This document shows positions 8,899 through 15,175 of a stretch of 23,149 nt of DNA, piece after piece. Source of the DNA: an uncultured Eubacteriales bacterium (GTDB lineage Bacteria; Bacillota; Clostridia; Oscillospirales; Acutalibacteraceae); NCBI GenBank assembly GCA_900321515.1, contig ONWI01000185.1, positions 1 to 23,149 on the forward strand. Reading direction: 5' to 3'. The position numbers and the translations under genes are program-made. Within the stretch, counting starts at the first letter, position 1; each line of letters opens with the position of its first letter. The notes beneath the pieces were generated by a model that made no database searches, was not told where the DNA came from, and worked only from the letters and a program-made list of their open reading frames with translations.

Positions 8899-8906
8899 TA
8901 ATAATA

Positions 8907-9941
8907 ATGACAAATACGGAAGTAAACAATCAGGGAGCGCAGGAAGCTCCCGCAAGGAAGAAGCGCATTTTTTCAGCCATACAGCCGAGCGGACAGATGA
9001 CGCTGGGCAATTATCTCGGAGCCATCCGCAACTGGGTGGAGATGCAGGACGAGTTTGACTGCGTGTACGCAACAGCGAATCTTCACGCGATCACTGTGCG
9101 CCAGGACCCGAAGAAACTGAAGGAAAACACGTTGAATCTGTTTGCACTGCTCATTGCTTCGGGAGTTGATCCCGAAAAGAGCATATTCTTCCATCAGAGC
9201 CAGGTTGCCGCGCACGCGGAGCTTGCGTGGGTGCTGGGGACATTCACCCAGTTCGGAGAGCTGTCGAGAATGACGCAGTTCAAGGATAAATCGGCGCGTC
9301 ACGCCGACAACATCAACGCGGGGCTTTTCACATATCCGTCGCTGATGGCAGCGGACATACTGCTGTATCAGGCGGACCTTGTGCCGGTGGGCGAAGATCA
9401 GAAGCAGCACCTGGAGCTGACGAGGGATATTGCGGAGCGCTTCAACGGAATATACGGCAAGACATTTGTGGTTCCCGAGCCGTATATAAAGAAAAACGCG
9501 GCGAGAGTAAGAAATCTGCTTGATCCGAGCAAGAAGATGAGCAAATCGGATCAGAATACCAAGAGCTATATTCTTATGGTTGACGAGCCGGCGACAATAA
9601 TGAAGAAATTCCGATCCGCCGTCACCGACAGCGAAGCCTGCGTCAGATATGCGGAGGGCAAGGACGGAATAAACAACCTGATGGAAATCTACTCTGCCTG
9701 CACAGGAAAGAGCTATGAGCAGATCGAAGACGAATTCCGTGGCAAGGGCTACGGCGATTTCAAAAATGCCGTGGGTGAAGCAGTTGTAGCGGTACTCGAA
9801 CCTATTCAGATCAGGTACAAAGAACTGATCTCGGACAAGAAATATCTCGACGAGCTTGCCCGGAATGGCGCAGCCTCCGCGGAAAGACTTGCAAAGCGCA
9901 CCATTGAAAAGGTTTACAAAAAAGTTGGTCTTGTCAGATAA
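8907..9941 (+). CDS. trpS: Tryptophanyl-tRNA synthetase
   Basis: Charges tRNA-Trp with tryptophan using ATP. It is a 344-residue class Ic synthetase of normal bacterial length plus an N-terminal lead of about 17 residues. Visible are IQPSGQMTLGNYLGA (the HIGH-equivalent, 32-39), PVGEDQKQHLELTRDIAERFN for adenylate and Trp binding (the DQ..H.ELTRD signature) and DPSKKMSKSD with KMSKS at 210-214. ATG 8907 is chosen over ATG 8889 on its ribosome binding site. The gap to the preceding gene is only 19 nt, so there is no room for the T-box leader often found before Firmicutes trpS; expression probably depends on the envelope operon promoter. A terminator follows. Confidence 0.96.
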   Translation: MTNTEVNNQGAQEAPARKKRIFSAIQPSGQMTLGNYLGAIRNWVEMQDEFDCVYATANLHAITVRQDPKKLKENTLNLFALLIASGVDPEKSIFFHQSQVAAHAELAWVLGTFTQFGELSRMTQFKDKSARHADNINAGLFTYPSLMAADILLYQADLVPVGEDQKQHLELTRDIAERFNGIYGKTFVVPEPYIKKNAARVRNLLDPSKKMSKSDQNTKSYILMVDEPATIMKKFRSAVTDSEACVRYAEGKDGINNLMEIYSACTGKSYEQIEDEFRGKGYGDFKNAVGEAVVAVLEPIQIRYKELISDKKYLDELARNGAASAERLAKRTIEKVYKKVGLVR

Positions 9942-9952
9942 TCGTCAATAAA

Positions 9953-9987
9953 AAAATACCGTCCGGAACTGATCCGGGCGGTATTTT
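9953..9987. terminator. Bidirectional terminator between trpS and the GH13 gene
   Basis: A 14-bp stem (9953-9966 with 9974-9987, one G-U pair) has a 7-nt loop. The plus strand ends in four T. On the minus strand the hairpin is followed by a run of T from the A-tract at 9950-9956, so it can end both convergent transcripts. Confidence 0.9.
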
Positions 9988-9999
9988 ACATCCGCAGCT

Positions 10000-11292
10000 T
10001 TATCTGACTTTGAAGATAACGGGCTTTCCGTCGGTTTTCAATAGGGTGTTCTTAACGGAGACTTTTTCACCGGTAATCTGATTGATGTATTCGCCGTCCG
10101 GCACATTCACTTCAGCGTCGCATTTCTTTCCTTCCAGGCAGAAGACGCCTGCAATCCGGCATTCGCGATTGGTGAGGTATGCCGTCACCGTACCGGTGGA
10201 ATCGTCGGCTTCGGCGGAAAAATCGGCGTCGGTGGGGAAGAGGGACTTTTTGATTTCGCCTAACTTGATGATCTGCGCGGAGATATCCTTCCCGCTGTCG
10301 CGGGTGAATACCGCCTTGTCAAAGAGAGTGCAGTATTCTTGATTCTGCCACTCCTGTCCGCCATAGAGCATGGTGGTTCCCTTCTGGAAATAGACGAAGG
10401 CAAGCCAGTTGAGCATGATGCCGGTATCCGGGAAGCGATGGCTCGCCCTGGGGGTGTCGTGATTTTCGAGGAACCTGATCTTGATGTAATCGCTCGGGTA
10501 GATATGCTCCTGATAATTAAGCATGGCTATGTATTGACTGAGCTTGCCTTTTCCCTCGGAATATCGGTCGAAATAGTCCTGCACGTCATAGGGATATTCC
10601 ATGTCGAAGGCACTGTATAAGTCGGTGTCGGTGGCGACGGGATATCCGCACTCGCGGGCGAACTGCACATGTCCGGCATAGACCGATTCAGCGAGCCAGA
10701 TCGCGTCGGGATTGACCTTGGCGACAGCCTCAACGGCGTTCTCCCAGAATTCGGCTGGGACGCAGGACGCCACGTCGCAGCGGAATCCGTCCACGATATG
10801 CGCCCACTTCACGAGGGTCTCGATCTGATAATCCCACAGTTCACGGTTGGAATAATCGAGGTCGAGCACGTCTGTCCAGTCGCCGTAGCGGTTGCCGAAG
10901 GAGCCGTCCTCCTTGCGGTAGAAATATTCGGGGTGATTTCTGAAAAGAACGGAGTCGTGTGACGTGTGATTGTAAACGACGTCGATGATGCAGATCATTG
11001 AACGGGCATGAATTTCATCGACCAGGTGCTTCAGATCGTCCTCGGTGCCGTATTCCGGGTTGATTGCCCGGTAATCGCTGATGGAATAGGGACAGCCCAG
11101 TTGTCCTTTTTTGTTGAGCTGACCGATGGGGTGAAGAGGCAAAAGCCAAATAATGTCGGTGCCGAGTGCCTTGATTCTGTCGAGGTCTTTTTCCAGACCG
11201 GCAAAAGTCCCCTCGGCGGTGTGATTGCGCAGGTAGACAGAATAGATTATTTTTCCTCTGAGAGAAATATTTCTTTTTTTTGGCGCTGTCAT
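10000..11292 (-). CDS. Intracellular GH13 alpha-amylase-family glycoside hydrolase
   Basis: Acts on alpha-glucosidic bonds of maltodextrin- or glycogen-like substrates. The 430 residues lack a signal peptide, so action in the cytoplasm is expected. The four GH13 regions are all present: DVVYNH (104-109), GFRCDVAS (169-176, nucleophile Asp173), WLAESVY (acid/base Glu202) and FLENHDTPR (transition-state Asp279). The N-terminal segment KIIYSVYLRNHTAEGTF enters the barrel directly, so no N-terminal starch-binding domain exists; the last ~80 residues look like the usual C-terminal beta domain. Start ATG follows AAGGAAG. It lies 46 nt downstream of the aminotransferase gene on the same strand and probably shares its transcript. 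Exact specificity (alpha-amylase, neopullulanase-like or alpha-glucosidase) cannot be told. Confidence 0.92.
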   Translation of the reverse strand: MTAPKKRNISLRGKIIYSVYLRNHTAEGTFAGLEKDLDRIKALGTDIIWLLPLHPIGQLNKKGQLGCPYSISDYRAINPEYGTEDDLKHLVDEIHARSMICIIDVVYNHTSHDSVLFRNHPEYFYRKEDGSFGNRYGDWTDVLDLDYSNRELWDYQIETLVKWAHIVDGFRCDVASCVPAEFWENAVEAVAKVNPDAIWLAESVYAGHVQFARECGYPVATDTDLYSAFDMEYPYDVQDYFDRYSEGKGKLSQYIAMLNYQEHIYPSDYIKIRFLENHDTPRASHRFPDTGIMLNWLAFVYFQKGTTMLYGGQEWQNQEYCTLFDKAVFTRDSGKDISAQIIKLGEIKKSLFPTDADFSAEADDSTGTVTAYLTNRECRIAGVFCLEGKKCDAEVNVPDGEYINQITGEKVSVKNTLLKTDGKPVIFKVR

Positions 11293-11338
11293 AATGCACT
11301 TCCTTTCAAAAAATAATAATGCGGATAGGGATTGCTGA

Positions 11339-12529
11339 TTACTTTTGGTATTCTGTTTTCACGAATTTTTCCAGCACGTCCAGACTGCGGATCACCTTTT
11401 GGGTGTCGATGCAGTACGCCATCCGGAAGTATCCCGGACAGCCGAAATTGTCGGCAGGAACAAGAATCAGATCGTACTTTTTAGCCTTCATGCAAAAGGC
11501 GTTTGCGTCGTCCTCAAGGGCCTTGGGGAAGATGTAGAAGGTGCCGCCGGGCTTGACCACGGTGAAGCCGAGTTGGGTGAGCTTGTTGTAAATCAGGTTC
11601 ATATTTGTCTCGTAAACCGACAGATCGCTGGTGTCATACAGTGCCCTTGAAACCGCGAGCTGGATGATCGAGGGAGGGCAATTGTGACCGATACCCCGGC
11701 TTATCTGCCCGCAAATGACGGCGATGATGTCAGCGTCGGTCGCCTTTGGATTGACGGCGATGTAGCCGATTCTCTCGCCGGGCAGGCTGAGGCTTTTGGA
11801 AAAGGAATAGCAGGTGAGCGTATTGTCATAGAATCTGCCGACAAAGGGCGCGTCCACACCGCTGAATACGATTTCGCGATAAGGTTCGTCGCTTATCAGG
11901 AAAATGTCGTGACCGTATTGCTGCTGTTTGCTGCGAAGAATATCGGCAAGGCGCCGGAGGGTATCCGTGGTATATACGATGCCGGAGGGATTGTTGGGAG
12001 TATTGATCAGAACTGCGGCGACATTTTCAGTGAGCATTTCCTCAAAAGCGTCGAAATTAATCTGGAAATTCTGTGTGTTGGCGGGAACGACCTTGAGGAC
12101 AGCGCCGGTCTGATTAACATATTGGGAATATTCCGGGAAGAAAGGCGCGAAGGTCAGCACCTCGTCGCCGGGAACGGTGACGCAGCGGACGGCATGGGCA
12201 ACAGCGCCGGCAGCACCGCAAGTCATAAAGATATGCCGGGTTTGATAGCATGTACCGAAGCGGCGGTTAAGGCTCTCTGCCACAGCCTGCCTGACGGACG
12301 TAATGCCGAGTGACGGGCTGTAGCCGTGAATGGAAACGGGATCGCTGTTGTTGAGCAGGTCGAGCATAGTGCCGGTGAAGGAGTCGGGGCAAGGGACGCT
12401 TGGATTGCCGAGGCTGTAGTCGAAGACGTTATCATATCCGATTTCCCTGCCGCGTTCCGTGGCGTATTCGCTCAGCTCGCGAATAATGGATTTGCCGCTG
12501 AGGAGGGCTTTGTACTGTGGATTTATCAT
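11339..12529 (-). CDS. PLP-dependent class I/II aminotransferase (aspartate aminotransferase-like)
   Basis: Moves an amino group between an amino acid and a 2-oxo acid using pyridoxal phosphate. Over 396 residues the fold-type I markers appear in order: SLGNPSVP (39-46), NTPNNPSG (176-183), SDEPYREI (213-220; Asp214 and Tyr217 contact PLP), SFSKSLSLPGERIGY (242-256) with Schiff-base Lys245, and PGGTFYIFPKA near the C-terminus. It resembles the Ib aspartate aminotransferase subgroup, but the amino-acid substrate is not resolved; no biosynthetic partner gene is adjacent. The start ATG at 12527-12529 is set by GGAGGT (12537-12542). A clear promoter lies upstream. Confidence 0.92.
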   Translation of the reverse strand: MINPQYKALLSGKSIIRELSEYATERGREIGYDNVFDYSLGNPSVPCPDSFTGTMLDLLNNSDPVSIHGYSPSLGITSVRQAVAESLNRRFGTCYQTRHIFMTCGAAGAVAHAVRCVTVPGDEVLTFAPFFPEYSQYVNQTGAVLKVVPANTQNFQINFDAFEEMLTENVAAVLINTPNNPSGIVYTTDTLRRLADILRSKQQQYGHDIFLISDEPYREIVFSGVDAPFVGRFYDNTLTCYSFSKSLSLPGERIGYIAVNPKATDADIIAVICGQISRGIGHNCPPSIIQLAVSRALYDTSDLSVYETNMNLIYNKLTQLGFTVVKPGGTFYIFPKALEDDANAFCMKAKKYDLILVPADNFGCPGYFRMAYCIDTQKVIRSLDVLEKFVKTEYQK

Positions 12530-12582
12530 TGGTATTACCTCCGGAATGTTATAGTAAACTGTTAATAAGTTTCACCATGAAA

Positions 12583-12611
12583 ATTATAGCATACTGCGTG
12601 ACAATAAACAA
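12583..12611 (-). promoter_or_regulatory. Sigma-A promoter of the aminotransferase-GH13 unit
   Basis: On the minus strand TTGTTT (12606-12611) and perfect TATAAT (12583-12588) are 17 nt apart; TGC directly before the -10 makes it an extended -10. It lies 54 nt upstream of the start codon. The -35 matches only its TTG. Confidence 0.7.
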
Positions 12612-12675
12612 TTGAGAAATGAAAAATATATAAAAAATTCATTTATTCATTGCCGCGGGGCAAAATATATTAAGC

Positions 12676-12835
12676 GCCTGCTGACGTATCTCTCCACGCA
12701 CGTCTGGCTTGCAACTCTTTCCGCCATATTTCGCCAAAATCCTCGTTAATACACAAAGTATTGCCTGCGGTTTTGGCGTCATCTGGCGAAAAATCTGGCT
12801 GCGCCATCCGTACACGCGGAGATACGTCAGCAGGC
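12676..12835. repeat. 160-bp palindromic intergenic element (MITE- or REP-like)
   Basis: The outermost 17 bases at each end (12676-12692 and 12819-12835) are perfect inverted repeats beginning GCCTGCTGACG. Complementarity continues inward around one centre: CGCCA/TGGCG (12722-12726 with 12784-12788), CGCCAAAA/TTTTGGCG (12732-12739 with 12771-12778) and AATAC/GTATT (12748-12752 with 12758-12762) around a 5-nt loop. All inner pairs share the same axis (about 12755), so the whole element can fold as one long hairpin. It carries no transposase. No clean target-site duplication is visible at its edges. A non-autonomous mobile or repetitive element fits best. The 586-bp spacer 12530-13115 contains this, two flanking promoter regions and no credible gene. 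Confidence 0.85.
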
Positions 12836-12932
12836 TCTAACAGAAAGCCTGCGGGCAGCGCTCCGGGAAAAAATTGACTAATCTGCCCTAAGACTTTTAT
12901 CAATAGTTTAAAATATATTCAGATTTGCGGAG

Positions 12933-12961
12933 TTGACAAAATTGCAAAATTAATGTAGTAT
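12933..12961 (+). promoter_or_regulatory. Promoter upstream of rnj leader
   Basis: A consensus TTGACA (12933-12938) is followed after 17 nt by TAGTAT (12956-12961, 4/6). Transcription would begin near 12968 and run about 150 nt before the rnj start, passing a terminator-like hairpin. Confidence 0.6.
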
Positions 12962-13007
12962 ATTATAATAACGTGTTCGGAAAATTATCAATGCGAGTGA
13001 AACAATT

Positions 13008-13045
13008 GGCTTGTTTTCGTCACTTTACGAGACAGGCTCTTTTTT
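13008..13045 (+). terminator. Terminator-like hairpin in the rnj leader (possible attenuator)
   Basis: Left arm 13008-13020 pairs with right arm 13027-13038 (one bulged T at 13017, three G-U pairs) around the loop CACTTT, followed by C and six T (13040-13045). It lies between the TTGACA promoter and the rnj gene, so it would release an RNA of roughly 78 nt unless read through. Pairing is GC-poor, so strength is uncertain. Confidence 0.5.
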
Positions 13046-13058
13046 GGCATATCCTGCA

Positions 13059-13085
13059 TTGATTTAATTGTGAATATTTTATAAT
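13059..13085 (+). promoter_or_regulatory. Possible second promoter for rnj
   Basis: Perfect TATAAT (13080-13085) has TTGATT (13059-13064) upstream, but the spacing is 15 nt, shorter than usual. If real it would give an rnj transcript that starts after the hairpin at 13008-13045. Confidence 0.35.
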
Positions 13086-13115
13086 TACAAAATAAAAACA
13101 AATGGAGGTTTATTT

Positions 13116-15083
13116 GTGCAGCAAAACAACAAGAAAAACACAAAAAACATAAGCCGCGACAGCTCGCATAATTCAGCGAAGCACAGCTATGTTTCAGGCG
13201 GAAAGACATCGGAGCATTCCGAGAGTCCGAGGTACGGAAAGGGCGGATATTCGCCCAAATATTCCGGAAAGACGTTTTCCCGTCATCAGGGGGGCGAAAA
13301 GGACGGAGTCAGCGCCGACGTGACAGTGAGACGCACGTCGAATTACAGTTCATACGGAAATAACGGCTTGAAAAAGAAGGGCTTCGGCAGACTTCAGCGT
13401 CAGGCGGCGGCACCGGCTGCACTGCCTGTAAGGATATCGTTTATCGGCGGACTCAACGAGATCGGCAAGAACATTACCATGTTCGAATACGGCGACGAGG
13501 CGATAATAGTTGACTGCGGCATGGCGTTCCCGGATGACACCATGCTTGGAGTGGATCTTGTGATACCGGATTTCACCTATCTCGAGCAGAACGTGGATAA
13601 GATAAAGGGAATTTTTCTCACCCACGGACATGAGGATCACATAGGTTCCCTGCCGTACCTGCTCCGGAGGATGAATCTGCCGATATACGGAACCCGACTG
13701 ACTCTCGGACTGGTCGAGGGCAAGCTCAGGGAGCACCGTTTGCTGGATTCCGCGAAGCTCCATGTAGTTTCAGCGGGGCAGACGATCAGCGCGGGCTGTT
13801 TCGGGGTTGAATTCATCAATGTGAATCATTCCATTCCGGACGCGGTAGGCTTTGCCATTCACACGCCGGGCGGCACGATAGTGCATACGGGAGATTTCAA
13901 GATAGACTCCACTCCGATAAACGGCGGAATGATCGATCTGGGAAGGTTTGCCCAGCTGGGCAAGGAAGGCGTGCTCTGCATGATGGCAGATTCCACCAAT
14001 GCCGAACGTCCGGGCTTCACCATGAGCGAACGCACGGTAGGGGAGTCCTTCAATACCCTGTTCCAGAGCGAATCGGCGAAGAACAAGCGCATCATCATAG
14101 CGACATTCGCCTCGAATATCTACAGGATACAGCAGATCATTGATTATGCGTATAAATTCGGCAGGAAGGTCGCCGTCAGCGGCCGCAGCATGATAAACGC
14201 GGTCAGCATTTCGCAGGAGCTTGGATATCTGAATGTGCCGGAGGGCGTGATGATAGATATATCAATGCTCGGCAGATATCCCAACAACAAAGTTGTTCTG
14301 ATAACCACAGGCAGCCAGGGCGAACCCATGAGCGCGCTGACCAGAATGGCGTTTTCCGATCACAGACAGGTGGAGATCGGCCCGGACGACTTCATAATAA
14401 TATCGGCCAATCCGATTCCCGGCAACGAAAAGAATGTGGGAAATGTTGTCAATGAGCTTCTCAAGCACAAGTGCGAAGTGGTATATGAAAAGATGTACGA
14501 CGTCCACGTTTCGGGTCACGCGTGTCAGGAAGAGCTGAAGCTTATGCTGGGGCTGATAAAGCCCAAGTACTTTATACCCGTGCACGGCGAGCAGAAACAT
14601 CTGCTCAAGCACGCGGGGCTGGCGAGAGCTGTGGGAATTCCATCTGATAATGTATGCATAGCTGATCTCGGCGACTGCGTGGAGGTCTGCGACGACCATA
14701 TCAAAAAGATCGGCACGGTTCCCAGCGGCAAGGTGCTGGTTGACGGACTCGGAGTAGGGGACGTCGGCAGCGTAGTACTGCGTGACCGCAAGCATTTAGG
14801 ACAGGACGGACTGATAATAGTCGTAATGGCGATCAGTTCCGACGCGGGACTGACCGTGGCTGGACCGGACATAGTATCCAGAGGGTTTGTCTATGTGCGG
14901 GACGCGGAGCCTCTGCTTGAGGAAGCGCGCAGGATTGCTTCCGACGCACTTGAGGACTGCTTTGACGACGGCATTCGGGAATGGACTACCATCAAGAACA
15001 GGGTGCGCGATGATCTTTCCAAATTCATCTATGAGCGCACAAAACGCAGTCCGATGATTCTTCCCATAATCATGGAAGTCTGA
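13116..15083 (+). CDS. rnj: Ribonuclease J with long basic N-terminal extension
   Basis: Endo- and 5'-3' exoribonuclease central to mRNA decay and rRNA maturation in Firmicutes. The metallo-beta-lactamase core starts near residue 105 (VRISFIGGLNEIGKN). Metal ligands are in THGHEDHIG (169-177; His170, His172, Asp174, His175), with NHSIPD and HTGDFKID following. The beta-CASP part includes ISANPIPGNEKN, and the C-terminal half HVSGHA and PVHGEQKHL. The total is 655 residues against about 555 for Bacillus RNase J1; the surplus is about 104 N-terminal residues rich in Lys, Ser, Asn, Gly and His, apparently disordered. Start is GTG 13116, 7 nt after GGAGG (13104-13108). Its leader contains a terminator-like hairpin. 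It heads the gdpP-rplI-dnaB-tilS-hpt-ftsH series. Confidence 0.96.
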   Translation: MQQNNKKNTKNISRDSSHNSAKHSYVSGGKTSEHSESPRYGKGGYSPKYSGKTFSRHQGGEKDGVSADVTVRRTSNYSSYGNNGLKKKGFGRLQRQAAAPAALPVRISFIGGLNEIGKNITMFEYGDEAIIVDCGMAFPDDTMLGVDLVIPDFTYLEQNVDKIKGIFLTHGHEDHIGSLPYLLRRMNLPIYGTRLTLGLVEGKLREHRLLDSAKLHVVSAGQTISAGCFGVEFINVNHSIPDAVGFAIHTPGGTIVHTGDFKIDSTPINGGMIDLGRFAQLGKEGVLCMMADSTNAERPGFTMSERTVGESFNTLFQSESAKNKRIIIATFASNIYRIQQIIDYAYKFGRKVAVSGRSMINAVSISQELGYLNVPEGVMIDISMLGRYPNNKVVLITTGSQGEPMSALTRMAFSDHRQVEIGPDDFIIISANPIPGNEKNVGNVVNELLKHKCEVVYEKMYDVHVSGHACQEELKLMLGLIKPKYFIPVHGEQKHLLKHAGLARAVGIPSDNVCIADLGDCVEVCDDHIKKIGTVPSGKVLVDGLGVGDVGSVVLRDRKHLGQDGLIIVVMAISSDAGLTVAGPDIVSRGFVYVRDAEPLLEEARRIASDALEDCFDDGIREWTTIKNRVRDDLSKFIYERTKRSPMILPIIMEV

Positions 15084-15116
15084 TAAAAACTGTGACAGGG
15101 CTGTTTTTGATTCACC

Positions 15117-15152
15117 GCGCGGCGTTTAGAACGCTTTGAAAGAATGCCGCGT
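15117..15152 (+). other. GC-rich hairpin between rnj and gdpP
   Basis: A 10-bp stem (15117-15126 with 15143-15152, core CGCGGC/GCCGCG) has a 16-nt loop. It is followed by A residues, not T, so it is not a terminator on this strand. It could be an RNA processing or stability element in the rnj-gdpP transcript. Confidence 0.5.
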
Positions 15153-15175
15153 CAAAAAATCAGGATGGTGGTTTG

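Noticed and set aside
8888..8906. T-box leader for trpS
   Set aside because: Only 19 nt separate the preceding stop codon from the trpS start, so no T-box can fit.
12650..12663. Short hairpin TTGCC-gcgg-GGCAA left of the palindrome
   Set aside because: Five base pairs only, no gene ends there, and no T-run follows.
12670..12903. 77-residue minus-strand reading frame
   Set aside because: It is mostly the palindromic element read as protein, has no good ribosome binding site, and its sequence is explained by the repeat.
15085..15108. Possible terminator after rnj (AAAAAC...GTTTTT)
   Set aside because: Only six mostly A-T pairs, a mismatch next to them and no separate T-run after the stem.
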